Of a DNA stretch of 34,211 nt, positions 15,931-23,817 are shown in pieces. The DNA comes from Rhodospirillales bacterium (lineage in GTDB: Bacteria > Pseudomonadota > Alphaproteobacteria > Rhodospirillales > Shumkoniaceae): the NCBI GenBank assembly GCA_028281785.1, contig JANQJG010000191.1, positions 1 to 34,211 of the forward strand, given 5' to 3'. The notes under the pieces were generated by a model. It searched no databases, was not told the origin of the DNA, and saw only the letters and a program-made list of their open reading frames with translations. How positions within the stretch are numbered: position 1 is the first letter of the stretch; each line of letters opens with the position of its first letter. Made by a program: the position numbers and the translations under genes.

Positions 15931-16606
15931 CCTCAGTTTCGAACTCGCGGCCGTGGATCGCGGATACCAGCTTGTGGCCGGAATCGACGAAGCCGGGCGC
16001 GGTCCCTGGGCCGGGCCCGTGGTGGCCGCGGCCGTTGTTCTCGACCCTGCCACGCTGCCGCCAATGCTTCGCGCCGGGGTGGACGACTCCAAGGCGCTCG
16101 CCCCGCCCCGCAGGATAGAGCTTTTCGACGCCATTCGCGATCACGCGCTGGTCGGGATCGGCCGTTCAGAGGTTGCCGAGATCGACGCGGACAACATCCT
16201 CCAGGCTAGCCTTCGGGCGATGGCACGGGCCGTCGAATCCCTACCTTGCACGCCGGACTGGGCGTTGATCGACGGCAACCGCATGCCGGACCTCCCCTGT
16301 CCCGGCGAATGCGTGGTCAAAGGCGATGCGCGAAGCCTGTCGATCGCCGCCGCCTCCATCGTCGCCAAGGTCACCCGCGACCGCATCATGGCCGAGTTGG
16401 CGTCGCACCATCCGGGCTATGGCTGGGAACGCAACATGGGATACGGCACCCGCGAACACCGAGCCGCGCTGGAACGCCTGGGCGTGACTGCTCATCACCG
16501 GCGGAGCTTTGCGCCTATTCTCAAGATTTTGAGTCCCAATACCACTGGACTCCTAGATTTAGACTCAGGGGAATCCCCTAATCCATTGAATCCACTTAAT
16601 TCTTGA
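15923..16606 (+). CDS. rnhB: Ribonuclease HII
   Basis: RNase HII cuts RNA-DNA hybrids and removes single ribonucleotides from DNA. The N-terminal [15 protein letters not shown] holds the first catalytic acidic residues, DDSK follows, then DWALIDGN and [24 protein letters not shown], and the C-terminal [19 protein letters not shown] start at ATG 15923, in agreement with homologues beginning MPDLS; ATG 15890, right after AAGGAG, is an alternative adding 11 residues. The last 25 or so residues (after SFAPILKIL) are low-complexity and lie over a run of GANTC sites, so the tail is probably not conserved. It is directly followed by ccrM. Confidence 0.93.
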   Translation: MPDLSFELAAVDRGYQLVAGIDEAGRGPWAGPVVAAAVVLDPATLPPMLRAGVDDSKALAPPRRIELFDAIRDHALVGIGRSEVAEIDADNILQASLRAMARAVESLPCTPDWALIDGNRMPDLPCPGECVVKGDARSLSIAAASIVAKVTRDRIMAELASHHPGYGWERNMGYGTREHRAALERLGVTAHHRRSFAPILKILSPNTTGLLDLDSGESPNPLNPLNS

Positions 16607-16669
16607 CGTGGACTCACGCCTCGATCATTCTCCGCGGCATGACGGAGTCGCAAAAAATCGAGCCGAATC
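16531..16669. promoter_or_regulatory. Cluster of eight GANTC methylation sites at the ccrM start
   Basis: GANTC occurs at 16531, 16548, 16562, 16571, 16588, 16611, 16645 and 16665 (first base of each): eight sites in 139 bases. GANTC has four fixed bases, so about one is expected per 256 bases in random sequence. CcrM methylates GANTC, and in Caulobacter the ccrM promoter carries such sites and is sensitive to their methylation. The cluster covers the end of rnhB, the promoter region and the first codons of ccrM. Confidence 0.85.
16603..16631 (+). promoter_or_regulatory. Candidate promoter for ccrM
   Basis: TTGACG (16603-16608) and CATTCT (16626-16631) are spaced by 17 bases, with a GANTC at 16611 in the spacer. 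Transcription would begin close to the ATG at 16639, leaving little or no leader. No Shine-Dalgarno sequence precedes that ATG, which fits a leaderless message. The -10 box is weak. Confidence 0.35.
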
Positions 16670-17721
16670 AAATTGTTGTGGGGGACTGCGTCGAGGTCAT
16701 GGCTGGCTGGCCGGAAGCCTCGATCAATATGATCTTCGCCGATCCCCCGTACAATCTTCAACTCGACGGCGAACTCTACCGCCCCAACAACACCAAGGTC
16801 GACGGCGTCGACGAGGACTGGGACCGGTTCCGCGACCTGGACGCGTATGACGGCTTGACCAGGGCTTGGCTGTCGGCCGCCCGCCGCCTGCTCAAGCCCG
16901 ACGGGACCCTTTGGGTTATCGGCAGCTATCACAACATTTTCCGTATCGGAGCCACCCTTCAGGATCTGGGCTACTGGATCCTCAACGACGTGATCTGGCG
17001 CAAGACCAACCCCATGCCCAATTTCAGGGGCCGCCGGTTCACCAACGCCCATGAGACCCTCATCTGGTGCAGCCGCGACCGCGACTCCCGCTACCGCTTC
17101 AACTACGAAGCGATGAAAAGCCTGAACGACGATCTTCAGATGCGGTCGGACTGGCTGCTGCCGCTTTGCACGGGCCCGGAACGCCTCAAGGTCAACGGCC
17201 GGAAAGCCCACCCCACGCAGAAACCCGAGAGCCTGCTTCACAGGATCATTCTCGCCTCCACGGATGTCGGGGACCTCGTGCTCGACCCCTTTATGGGGAG
17301 CGGTACGACGGGAGCGGTCGCCAAGCGGCTTGGCCGGACCTATCTCGGGATCGAGCGGGACTCGACCTACGCCACCCTTGCGCAACAACGCATCGCCCTT
17401 GTTGAAAAGGCGGGAGACGACGACGTGCTTTCGACACCGAGCCGGCGGGAACGGCCGCGCGTTCCCTTCGGATGGCTGGTTGAACGCGGCATTGTACCGG
17501 TCGGACAGACCCTCTACGACTCGCGGCGTCGCTATTCCGCCCGGGTTCGCGCCGACGGAACGCTGATCGCGTCGGAGTTCCGGGGATCCATTCACCAAGT
17601 TGGCGCCCGCGTCCAGAACGCGCCCGCCTGTAATGGCTGGCAGTTCTGGTGCGCCGACGTGAATGGCGAGCTCATACCCATCGACGTGTTCCGCCAGAAG
17701 CTGCTGGCGGAACTTCACTAG
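16639..17721 (+). CDS. ccrM: Cell-cycle DNA adenine methyltransferase CcrM (GANTC)
   Basis: CcrM methylates adenine in GANTC late in replication and links replication to transcription in alphaproteobacteria. The protein has 360 residues, almost exactly the family length. It shows the beta-class order: catalytic ADPPYNLQL at 34-42, a [17 protein letters not shown] region at about 127-143, [10 protein letters not shown] at 191-200, and the SAM-binding [10 protein letters not shown] at 216-225. Residues about 270-360 form the C-terminal domain special to CcrM. An in-frame TTG at 16603 would add 12 residues, but the ATG at 16639 fits homologues ([17 protein letters not shown]). It follows rnhB and lies in a cluster of GANTC sites, suggesting feedback by its own methylation. 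Confidence 0.96.
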   Translation: MTESQKIEPNQIVVGDCVEVMAGWPEASINMIFADPPYNLQLDGELYRPNNTKVDGVDEDWDRFRDLDAYDGLTRAWLSAARRLLKPDGTLWVIGSYHNIFRIGATLQDLGYWILNDVIWRKTNPMPNFRGRRFTNAHETLIWCSRDRDSRYRFNYEAMKSLNDDLQMRSDWLLPLCTGPERLKVNGRKAHPTQKPESLLHRIILASTDVGDLVLDPFMGSGTTGAVAKRLGRTYLGIERDSTYATLAQQRIALVEKAGDDDVLSTPSRRERPRVPFGWLVERGIVPVGQTLYDSRRRYSARVRADGTLIASEFRGSIHQVGARVQNAPACNGWQFWCADVNGELIPIDVFRQKLLAELH

Positions 17722-17746
17722 CGCCCAGCGAAGGTCCGCCACAACG

Positions 17747-18334
17747 ATGCTGTCGGAAAGGTTTCATGAGGCGGCGAGATGGGCCGCCGATCTCCACGCC
17801 GGTCAGACCCGCAAGGGGAGGCAAATCCCCTATATCTCCCATCTCCTCGCGGTGACGGCGTTAGTGCTGGAGCATGGGGGCGACGAGGAGGAGGCGATCG
17901 CGGCCCTGCTTCACGATGCGGTCGAGGACCAGGGCGGGCTGAGGACGCTCGTCAAAATCCGCGAGCGTTTCGGTGACCACGTCGCCGACATCGTCGACGC
18001 CCTCAGCGATGCCTATGGCGATATGGATACGCCCAAGCCCCCTTGGCGGCAGCGCAAGGAGGCCTATCTCGCCTCCCTGCCGGAGCATTCTCCGTCGGCG
18101 CTGCTCGTCTCGGCCGCCGACAAGCTGCACAATGCGACTGCCATCCTTCGCGATCTCCGCGCAGAGGGCGACGCGGTGTGGGATCGTTTCAACGGCGGTC
18201 GCGACGGCACGATTTGGTACTTCCGCGAGCTCGTCTCTGCCTTCGAGGTACTCGGCCCGTCCAGCTTGGCCGAGGAACTCAAGATCGTCGTGGAAGAGAT
18301 GGCTGCTCACTCTGACGCGGATCTCGGCCTGTAA
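17747..18334 (+). CDS. HD-domain (p)ppGpp hydrolase-like protein (MESH1 type)
   Basis: This 195-residue protein is a stand-alone HD domain like the hydrolase half of SpoT and the small alarmone hydrolases that remove pyrophosphate from (p)ppGpp. Metal ligands are H32 (PYISHLLAV), H56-D57 with the hydrolase-type E60-D61 (HDAVED), and D125 (ADKLHNA). There is no synthetase, TGS or ACT domain. The start at 17747 has only a weak AAGG upstream, 25 bases after ccrM, so translation may depend on a shared message. The 3' end overlaps olsA on the other strand by 56 bases. Substrate assignment is by family; nucleotide specificity is untested. Confidence 0.85.
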   Translation: MLSERFHEAARWAADLHAGQTRKGRQIPYISHLLAVTALVLEHGGDEEEAIAALLHDAVEDQGGLRTLVKIRERFGDHVADIVDALSDAYGDMDTPKPPWRQRKEAYLASLPEHSPSALLVSAADKLHNATAILRDLRAEGDAVWDRFNGGRDGTIWYFRELVSAFEVLGPSSLAEELKIVVEEMAAHSDADLGL

Positions 18335-19124
18335 GGGCATGCGCCCCGGCAACGCCCGCCGCCACCTCGGCCTCGCAATGCTTCGCCAGCTTTTTTCGGT
18401 TGGCGAAATCCGCGGGCGAGGCGGGTGGATGGAACTGAACCTGGACGATGGCACCGGGAAGGGAGAACACCCTGAGCAAATGTGGCAGCATGGCGATGTC
18501 GCCATGCCAAGTATAGAGGTCCTCCAACCCGTCGACCAACGCGGTCCCCGACAATGACCTTACATAGGTGATCGAGATCGGTTGGACCCTCGCGCCGCTC
18601 TCCTTGCTTGCCCGGCGGACGGCTTCGAAGAGCGAGGACTTGAACGGCAGCACGGCGCGGCCGTTCGTACTCGTGCCTTCCGGGAAAAATATCATGTTGC
18701 TACCCGTTTCAAGGCGTGCCGCCAGCATCCGGTTCTGTTCGGACGCCTCGCGGAGGTCGCGGCGGATGAAGACCGTCCGGGCCAGACGAGCAATGATCCC
18801 AAACAGCGGCCAGTCGGCGACTTCGCTCTTGGCCACGAAGATCACATCAATCAGCATCCCGAGAACCGGGATATCGAGATAGGACACGTGATTGGCGACG
18901 TACAGGGTCGGAGCCCGGCGGCGAACCTCGCCCGACACCCTCACGCGCAGCCCGCAGAGGGCGCAGCACCCGCGAAACCACAAGCGCTCGATGGATTTCC
19001 GCCCAGACTGGCCGAGCCGGCCGGCGGGATAGAGCGCCGTATAAGGCAGCAGAAGGCCCAGGGTCAGCGCGAGAAACAGGAAGATGCGGAGGGCGGCGCG
19101 CGGCCGGGATTCGCTTGGTCTCAA
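18279..19124 (-). CDS. olsA: 1-acyl-glycerol-3-phosphate-type acyltransferase, probable OlsA
   Basis: This PlsC-type acyltransferase of about 281 residues has the catalytic NHVSYLD (H-x4-D) and the FPEGTSTNG motif, after an N-terminal hydrophobic anchor (FLFLALTLGLLLPYTALY). Next to olsB it is most likely OlsA, which adds the second acyl chain to lyso-ornithine lipid at the inner membrane. There is no good ATG: I infer a TTG at 19124 sharing TTGA with the olsB stop, giving a 4-base coupled overlap and a sensible N-terminus. The frame extends upstream to 19205 inside olsB. Without olsB I would have called it PlsC, a phosphatidic-acid enzyme, which remains possible. Confidence 0.85.
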   Translation of the reverse strand: MRPSESRPRAALRIFLFLALTLGLLLPYTALYPAGRLGQSGRKSIERLWFRGCCALCGLRVRVSGEVRRRAPTLYVANHVSYLDIPVLGMLIDVIFVAKSEVADWPLFGIIARLARTVFIRRDLREASEQNRMLAARLETGSNMIFFPEGTSTNGRAVLPFKSSLFEAVRRASKESGARVQPISITYVRSLSGTALVDGLEDLYTWHGDIAMLPHLLRVFSLPGAIVQVQFHPPASPADFANRKKLAKHCEAEVAAGVAGAHALTGRDPRQSEQPSLPRRS

Positions 19125-19939
19125 GGGCTTGTGGACGGCCGGCCCGAGCGAATGTAGTGACGATGGTACTTCTCGGTGACCTGATCCGTCTTGACGATGA
19201 TACATACGTCGGTCGTGTTGAATTGGTGATCGACAACGGCGCCGTCGCCGACATATCCGCCGACTCGAAGGTATCCCTTGATCAGCGGCGGCAAGGCGTT
19301 GAGGGCGGCCTCGCGGTCCAGCTCGGCGCGCGAGAGCAGCTTCATGTCCACATAATGCTCGTCAAGGGCTCGGGGGCGGAGCCGTTGCGGCGCCAGATGG
19401 AAATGGTGAAGGTAGGAAAGGGCGGGCATGAGCGCCTGCGGCTCGGTTCCCGGCAGGCTGCCGCAGCCGAACATGAGCACGATATCGTGGAGGTAGATGT
19501 ACTCTGCGAGCCCGCGCCACAGAAGCTGCATAACGGCTCGCGTGCGATACTCACGATCCACACAGGAGCGCCCGAGCTCGACGATCTCGCCGGGATGATC
19601 GAGCAGATTCGTCACGTCGAACTCCTGCTCCGTGTAAAATCCGGAATGTTCGAGCGCCACCGACCGGCGAAGCAAACGATAGGTCCCGACAACCTTTGGC
19701 GCGCCGTTGCTGCGCTCCAGGTCCACGACGATCAGGTGATCGCAGATGCGGTCGAAATCGTCGAAGTCACGCTTTCGGAGTTCGACCTCGGCCCGCGGGA
19801 TTGCGCCCTTTTCTCCATAAAAGATGCGGTAACGGAGCTCTTGCGCCGCGTCGACATCCTGCTCCGTTTCAGCGAGGCGAACCTCGAGATTGTTAAAGCG
19901 CAAAGCCTTCAGAGCCTTTCTGCAACCCTGCGGAAGCAA
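19121..19939 (-). CDS. olsB: L-ornithine N-alpha-acyltransferase OlsB
   Basis: OlsB transfers a 3-hydroxyacyl group from acyl carrier protein to ornithine, the first step of ornithine-lipid synthesis. The 272-residue frame shows the GNAT-like family pattern: LEVRLAETEQDVDAAQELRYRIFYGEKGA near the start, VVGTYRLLRR, EIVELGRSCVDREYRTRAVMQLLWRGLAEY, LFGCGSLPGTEP-like residues (MFGCGSLPGTEP) and LPPLIKGYLRVGGYVGDGAVVDHQFNTTDV. No ATG or GTG lies in frame near the start; TTG at 19939 or TTG at 19903 are the options. A well-placed ATG at 19952 reads out of frame for 19 codons, raising the question of a leader peptide or frameshift. It is followed directly by olsA. Confidence 0.9.
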   Translation of the reverse strand: MLPQGCRKALKALRFNNLEVRLAETEQDVDAAQELRYRIFYGEKGAIPRAEVELRKRDFDDFDRICDHLIVVDLERSNGAPKVVGTYRLLRRSVALEHSGFYTEQEFDVTNLLDHPGEIVELGRSCVDREYRTRAVMQLLWRGLAEYIYLHDIVLMFGCGSLPGTEPQALMPALSYLHHFHLAPQRLRPRALDEHYVDMKLLSRAELDREAALNALPPLIKGYLRVGGYVGDGAVVDHQFNTTDVCIIVKTDQVTEKYHRHYIRSGRPSTSP

Positions 19940-19952
19940 TGCTCTCTTCCAT
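19893..19952 (-). CDS. Possible 19-codon leader ORF overlapping olsB
   Basis: An ATG at 19952 lies just after GGGGGAG and opens a 19-residue frame ending at TAA 19893-19895. It overlaps the beginning of olsB in another frame. Either it is a translated leader that feeds ribosomes to the TTG start of olsB, or it marks an insertion or deletion near the olsB start. It may also be chance. Confidence 0.25.
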   Translation of the reverse strand: MEESIASAGLQKGSEGFAL

Positions 19953-19987
19953 AAACTCCCCCGCCGGATTCTCCCACTTAAGCGCAG

Positions 19988-20000
19988 ATATTCTCAATAT
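19988..20000. promoter_or_regulatory. Small AT-rich dyad upstream of olsB
   Basis: ATATT-CTC-AATAT at 19988-20000 is a perfect 5-3-5 inverted repeat about 50 bases upstream of the olsB start region. It could be a regulator's operator, but short AT dyads arise by chance, and no regulator is identified. The rest of the gap to 20156 shows no clear gene. Confidence 0.25.
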
Positions 20001-20156
20001 TCATGGGGGAGAAGGTGGGACAGAACTCATTGCACTTCGATGAACATTTGGCGACAATTCTAAGACATTTTCGGAGCCGACACCATGGCGTCTTTGCGGC
20101 GCCCTCAGCCACACCGAGTGAGCAAAGGGGCCACGGCACCGGAGCCGTTCGGCGTG

Positions 20157-21038
20157 TCACCGGGTCGGTTCGGGCTCGTCTCCCGAATAGTCGTAAAATC
20201 CGCGGCCGGTCTTTCGCCCCAGCCAGCCGGCCTCGACATACTTCACCAAAAGGGGACAGGGCCGATATTTAGTGTCAGCGAGGCCTTCGTTGAGCGTATT
20301 CATGACCGCGAGACAGAAATCGAGACCGATGAAGTCGGCCAGCTCCAAGGGACCCATGGGATGCCGGCATCCCAACTTCATCGCCGTGTCGATCGCCTTG
20401 ACCGAGGCCACGCCCTCGTACAGGGCGTAGATCGCCTCGTTGACCATCGGCATGAGAATCCTATTGACGATGAAGGCCGAGAAGTCTTCCACGCTGACCG
20501 GCGTCTTGCCGAGCTTGAGAACGAGATCCTCGACGATGCGGAACGTCTCCGGGGCCGTTGCGATTCCGCGGATAAGCTCGACCAGATCCAGCATCGGGGC
20601 CGGATACATGAAATGCATCCCGATGAACTTCTCGGGGCGATCGGTCTGCGCTGCCAGCCGGGTGACGGAGATCGACGAGGTGTTGGTGGCGAGAAGGGCT
20701 TCCGGCTTCAGATGCGGACAGACCTCCTTGTAGACGCCTTTCTTGATCTGCTCGTCCTCGGTCGCCGCCTCGATGACGAGGTCGCGGTCCTTGAAAGCCG
20801 CGACATCGCTGCCGAAGGTTATGCGCTTGAAGGCCTCGTCTTTTTCCGCCTCCGTCAGGAGCCCCTTGCTCACCTGGCGACCGAGATAGTGATCAACAGC
20901 GGCCATTGCCCGGTCGAGTTGCTCGGTATCGACGTCGACAAGGTGAACACTGCGCCCCGACAGGGCGCAGACATGACAGATCCCGATGCCCATCTGACCG
21001 GCACCGACAACTCCGATATTCCTGATGTCCAAGGGCAT
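20157..21038 (-). CDS. 3-hydroxybutyryl-CoA dehydrogenase
   Basis: This 293-residue soluble enzyme interconverts 3-hydroxybutyryl-CoA and acetoacetyl-CoA with NAD(P). The N-terminal Rossmann motif is IGVVGAGQMGIGICHVCALSG. Further family signatures are EAATEDEQIKKGVYKEV, LLATNTSSISVTRLAAQT and PEKFIGMHFMYPAPMLDLVELI with the catalytic histidine, then the C-terminal domain with GFIVNR-like residues (SAFIVNRILMPMVNEAIYAL) and GCRHPMGPLELADFIGLD. The ATG at 21038 is preferred to the longer open frame because it begins the dehydrogenase fold. It follows etfA by 31 bases, tying it to fatty-acid or polyhydroxybutyrate metabolism. The Hbd/PaaH/FadB2 family cannot be subdivided further here. Confidence 0.94.
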   Translation of the reverse strand: MPLDIRNIGVVGAGQMGIGICHVCALSGRSVHLVDVDTEQLDRAMAAVDHYLGRQVSKGLLTEAEKDEAFKRITFGSDVAAFKDRDLVIEAATEDEQIKKGVYKEVCPHLKPEALLATNTSSISVTRLAAQTDRPEKFIGMHFMYPAPMLDLVELIRGIATAPETFRIVEDLVLKLGKTPVSVEDFSAFIVNRILMPMVNEAIYALYEGVASVKAIDTAMKLGCRHPMGPLELADFIGLDFCLAVMNTLNEGLADTKYRPCPLLVKYVEAGWLGRKTGRGFYDYSGDEPEPTR

Positions 21039-21069
21039 TGCCTTGTCCTTGCCTTGCCCGCGTCCCCTG

Positions 21070-22008
21070 TCAGGCCAATTTGTCCAATTCCGCCGACAGC
21101 TCGGGCAGCGCCTCGAACAGATCCGCAATTAGACCGTAGTCGGCCACCTGGAAAATGGGTGCCTCCTCGTCTTTGTTGATCGCGACGATGACCTTGCTGT
21201 CCTTCATCCCGGCGAGATGCTGAATGGCCCCGGAGATCCCGACCGCGATATAGAGGTCGGGGGCTACGACTTTGCCCGTCTGCCCAACCTGATAGTCGTT
21301 GGGCACGAACCCCGCGTCCACGGCCGCCCGCGAGGCGCCGACCGCGGCTCCGAGCTTATCGGCAACCTGTTCCAAAAGCCGGAAGTTGTCGCCGCTCTGC
21401 ATCCCGCGCCCGCCCGAAACGATGCGCGCGGCGCTGGTGAGTTCGGGCCGCTCGGACTGCGTCAATTCCTGACCGACGAAGCTCGACAGGCCTGGGTCTT
21501 CCGCCGCGTCGATTTCCTCGATGGCGGCCGTGCCGCCCTCGGCGGCTACCGGCTCGAAGGCGGTGCCACGAACGGTGACGACCTTCGTAGAATCGCTTGA
21601 TTGCACCGTCGCCAACGCGTTTCCAGCGTAAACCGGCCGTACGAACGTGTCTGGCGCTTCGATTCCGCTGATATCCGAGATCTGCGCCACGTCGAGCAAC
21701 GCGGCCACGCGCGGCATCAAGTTCTTGCCAAAGGTCGTAGCCGACGCCAGCAGATAGCCGTAATTCGAGGCAAGTCCAAGAATCAAGGCCGTGAGGCTCT
21801 CCGCCATGGCATGGGCATAGACCTCGCCGTCGGCGAGCAGCACCTTTGACACGCCATCGGCACTCGCCGCCGCCTCGGCCACGGCTCGGCAGCCGGAACC
21901 GGCAACCAGCACCGTCACGTCGCCGAGCTGACGCGCGGCGGCCACGGTGTTCAGCGTGGCCGGCTTGAGGGACTTGTTATCGTGTTCTGCAACAACCAGG
22001 ACGCTCAT
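21070..22008 (-). CDS. etfA: Electron transfer flavoprotein alpha subunit
   Basis: ETF alpha binds FAD and forms a heterodimer with ETF beta that collects electrons from acyl-CoA and other dehydrogenases. The 312-residue protein has the expected N-terminal [11 protein letters not shown] and the C-terminal FAD domain: [58 protein letters not shown], and ending [23 protein letters not shown]. Its start codon shares one base with the etfB stop (TGATG), so the subunits are translationally coupled. The electron acceptor is ETF-QO at 4086-5708. Confidence 0.97.
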   Translation of the reverse strand: MSVLVVAEHDNKSLKPATLNTVAAARQLGDVTVLVAGSGCRAVAEAAASADGVSKVLLADGEVYAHAMAESLTALILGLASNYGYLLASATTFGKNLMPRVAALLDVAQISDISGIEAPDTFVRPVYAGNALATVQSSDSTKVVTVRGTAFEPVAAEGGTAAIEEIDAAEDPGLSSFVGQELTQSERPELTSAARIVSGGRGMQSGDNFRLLEQVADKLGAAVGASRAAVDAGFVPNDYQVGQTGKVVAPDLYIAVGISGAIQHLAGMKDSKVIVAINKDEEAPIFQVADYGLIADLFEALPELSAELDKLA

Positions 22009-22769
22009 CAGATCACCTTGGCCTCATTCCGGAGTTTTTCCACCAGCTCGGCAACGCTTCCGACGATTACACCGGCCTGCCTCTTGGGCGGCTCGGTCAC
22101 CTTGAGCGTTTTGAGCCGCGGGGTTACGTCGACACCCAACTCGTCCGGGGTCAGGATATCGATCGGTTTCCTCTTTGCCTTCATGATGTTGGGCAGCGAC
22201 GCATAGCGAGGCTCGTTCAAGCGCAGGTCCGTAGTTACGACGGCAGGCACGCCGAGGGACACGGTTTCAAGGCCGCCATCGATTTCACGCGTGACCTGTG
22301 CCTTGCCGTCGGCGAGCTCCAGTTTCGAGGCGAAAGTGCCCTGAGGCCAGTTCAGAAGCGCCGCGAGCATCTGACCCGCCTGATTGGAATCGTCGTCGAT
22401 CGCCTGCTTGCCCATGATCACCATCCCGGGCGATTCCTTCTCGACCACCGCCTTGAGAATCTTGGCCACGGCCAGAGGCTGCAGCTCGCTGTCGATGGCC
22501 AGATCGGTCTTCACCAGGATCCCGCGATCGGCCCCCATGGCAAGCGCGGTGCGAAGGGTCTCCTGGCAGGTCTGAGCACCGATCGAGATGGCGACCAGCT
22601 CGCTGACGGCGCCACTCTCCTTCAACCGGACCCCCTCCTCGACGGCGATCTCGTCGAAGGGGTTCATGGACATCTTCACGTTTGCGGTTTCGATACCGGT
22701 CTGATCCGACTTAACGCGCACATTCACGTTGTAGTCGACGACCCGTTTGACGGCGACAAGGACTTTCAT
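22008..22769 (-). CDS. etfB: Electron transfer flavoprotein beta subunit
   Basis: ETF beta completes the ETF heterodimer and binds AMP. The 253-residue protein begins [20 protein letters not shown] and carries [16 protein letters not shown], the family signature [23 protein letters not shown], and the recognition-loop region [26 protein letters not shown], which contacts partner dehydrogenases. It is the first gene of an etfB-etfA-dehydrogenase operon, preceded by a strong promoter candidate at 22886-22914. A GGTGGG sequence upstream of the ATG may serve as ribosome-binding site. Confidence 0.97.
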   Translation of the reverse strand: MKVLVAVKRVVDYNVNVRVKSDQTGIETANVKMSMNPFDEIAVEEGVRLKESGAVSELVAISIGAQTCQETLRTALAMGADRGILVKTDLAIDSELQPLAVAKILKAVVEKESPGMVIMGKQAIDDDSNQAGQMLAALLNWPQGTFASKLELADGKAQVTREIDGGLETVSLGVPAVVTTDLRLNEPRYASLPNIMKAKRKPIDILTPDELGVDVTPRLKTLKVTEPPKRQAGVIVGSVAELVEKLRNEAKVI

Positions 22770-22885
22770 GAACGACCCACCGAGACTCCTAGGATTTCGA
22801 TTCTTGGGAAGCGGATCACGTCAGCGCGATCCCTGAGGAGTCGAGCATTTCCGGGACTTTCCGCCCCCATTTGAACAAACTCCAA

Positions 22886-22914
22886 ACCATAGGCACAAGG
22901 CCACGGGCTGTCAA
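22886..22914 (-). promoter_or_regulatory. Promoter for the etfB-etfA-dehydrogenase operon
   Basis: On the minus strand TTGACA (22914-22909), a perfect -35 box, is followed after 17 bases by TATGGT (22891-22886). Transcription would begin near 22879, about 110 bases before etfB. This is the best promoter match I found in the window. Upstream GC-rich repeats around 22920-22960 could end the adenosyltransferase message but lack a convincing T-run. Confidence 0.65.
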
Positions 22915-22973
22915 CGAAAGCCCCCGCGCTGTATCGGAATAGGCCCCGCGGGCGAGAGGGGCTCCGGCAGCCG

Positions 22974-23537
22974 CTATCTATGGGCGCCGGGACGCCAGAG
23001 AACATCGCCCCGGCCCTCGGCATTTTCATGCCGAGCCAGCACGAACAGATGATCAGAGAGTCGATTGATGTATCTGAGGACGGCCGGGCTTACGGGCTCG
23101 TGCTCGGCCAACTCGGTCATGAGGCGCTCGGCGCGGCGCACGACCGTCCGCGCAAGGTGAAGGTAGGCGGCCGCCGGGCTCCCACCCGGCAGGACGAAGG
23201 ATTCGAGCGGTGCGAGCCGGGCGTTCATCTCGTCGATTTCTTGCTCCAGGCGCTCGACCTGGGCGTCGACGATCCGCAGCGCCGCGTCCGCCTTCCGGCC
23301 GTCGGGGGGCATACAGAGGTCCGCTCCCAGGTCGAACAGGTCGTTCTGAATTCGGGCCAACATGGTATCGGAGTCGCTTTCCGTATGGAGCCTGGCAAGT
23401 CCGATCACGGCGTTGGCTTCGTCCACCGTACCGTAGACCGCCACCCGCAGGGCATGCTTTGGCACGCGCTCGCCGTTGCCGAGGGAGGTTTCCCCCCCGT
23501 CTCCGCCACGGGTGTAGATCCTGCTGAGGCGGACCAT
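22974..23537 (-). CDS. Cob(I)alamin adenosyltransferase, PduO type
   Basis: PduO-type enzymes transfer the 5'-deoxyadenosyl group of ATP to cob(I)alamin to make coenzyme B12. The 187-residue protein carries the N-terminal ATP loop YTRGGDGGETSL, then VYGTVDEANAVIGL, a helical bundle, and the C-terminal signatures FVLPGGSPAAAYLHLARTVVRRAER and YINRLSDHLFVLAR. It lies 3 bases after the small two-helix membrane gene and upstream of etfB, a gene order I recall from other alphaproteobacteria. Coenzyme B12 would serve enzymes such as methylmalonyl-CoA mutase; none is in the window. Confidence 0.95.
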   Translation of the reverse strand: MVRLSRIYTRGGDGGETSLGNGERVPKHALRVAVYGTVDEANAVIGLARLHTESDSDTMLARIQNDLFDLGADLCMPPDGRKADAALRIVDAQVERLEQEIDEMNARLAPLESFVLPGGSPAAAYLHLARTVVRRAERLMTELAEHEPVSPAVLRYINRLSDHLFVLARHENAEGRGDVLWRPGAHR

Positions 23538-23540
23538 CGC

Positions 23541-23747
23541 TCAGTTCCCGCCGGTGAAAAGAAAAGTCAGCATGGCTACGAGTATCAGAAGAAGGGCGAC
23601 GCCCTGAAATCCGACCCGCAAGCGCATGAAGAGGTTGCTGTAGCGGGCATTGAACTCGCCGCCGCGCGCCATCGAGAGCAGGCCGATGAGCAGGACAGCG
23701 ACGGTTGCCGCCATCGCCAGTCCGATCGATATGTCAAGGAACGTCAT
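23541..23747 (-). CDS. Small two-helix membrane protein (HIG1-like, twin transmembrane)
   Basis: This 68-residue protein is two transmembrane helices (about residues 6-25 and 44-64) joined by a polar loop with ARGGEFNARYSNLFMRLRVGFQG. That pattern matches the twin-transmembrane / HIG1-type small proteins; mitochondrial HIG1 proteins associate with cytochrome oxidase supercomplexes. The ATG at 23747 is chosen because the first helix follows at once; an upstream ATG at 23783 would add 12 polar residues. It probably shares a message with the adenosyltransferase behind it. Its role is unknown. Confidence 0.8.
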   Translation of the reverse strand: MTFLDISIGLAMAATVAVLLIGLLSMARGGEFNARYSNLFMRLRVGFQGVALLLILVAMLTFLFTGGN

Positions 23748-23817
23748 GTCCGCAGATATAGCGACGACGCCCCGGTCAGGCAAACCGTTCCCGAACCGGG
23801 GGTTGTGACAAGCGGGA

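Noticed and set aside
16495..17742. 415-codon minus-strand open frame antisense to ccrM
   Set aside because: It has no family resemblance, and ccrM on the other strand is unmistakable.
19978..20160. 60-codon minus-strand frame between olsB and the dehydrogenase
   Set aside because: Composition is random-looking, there is no ribosome-binding site, and it ends in the dehydrogenase-olsB gap.
20085..21179. 364-codon plus-strand open frame over the 3-hydroxybutyryl-CoA dehydrogenase
   Set aside because: Antisense shadow of a well-supported gene.
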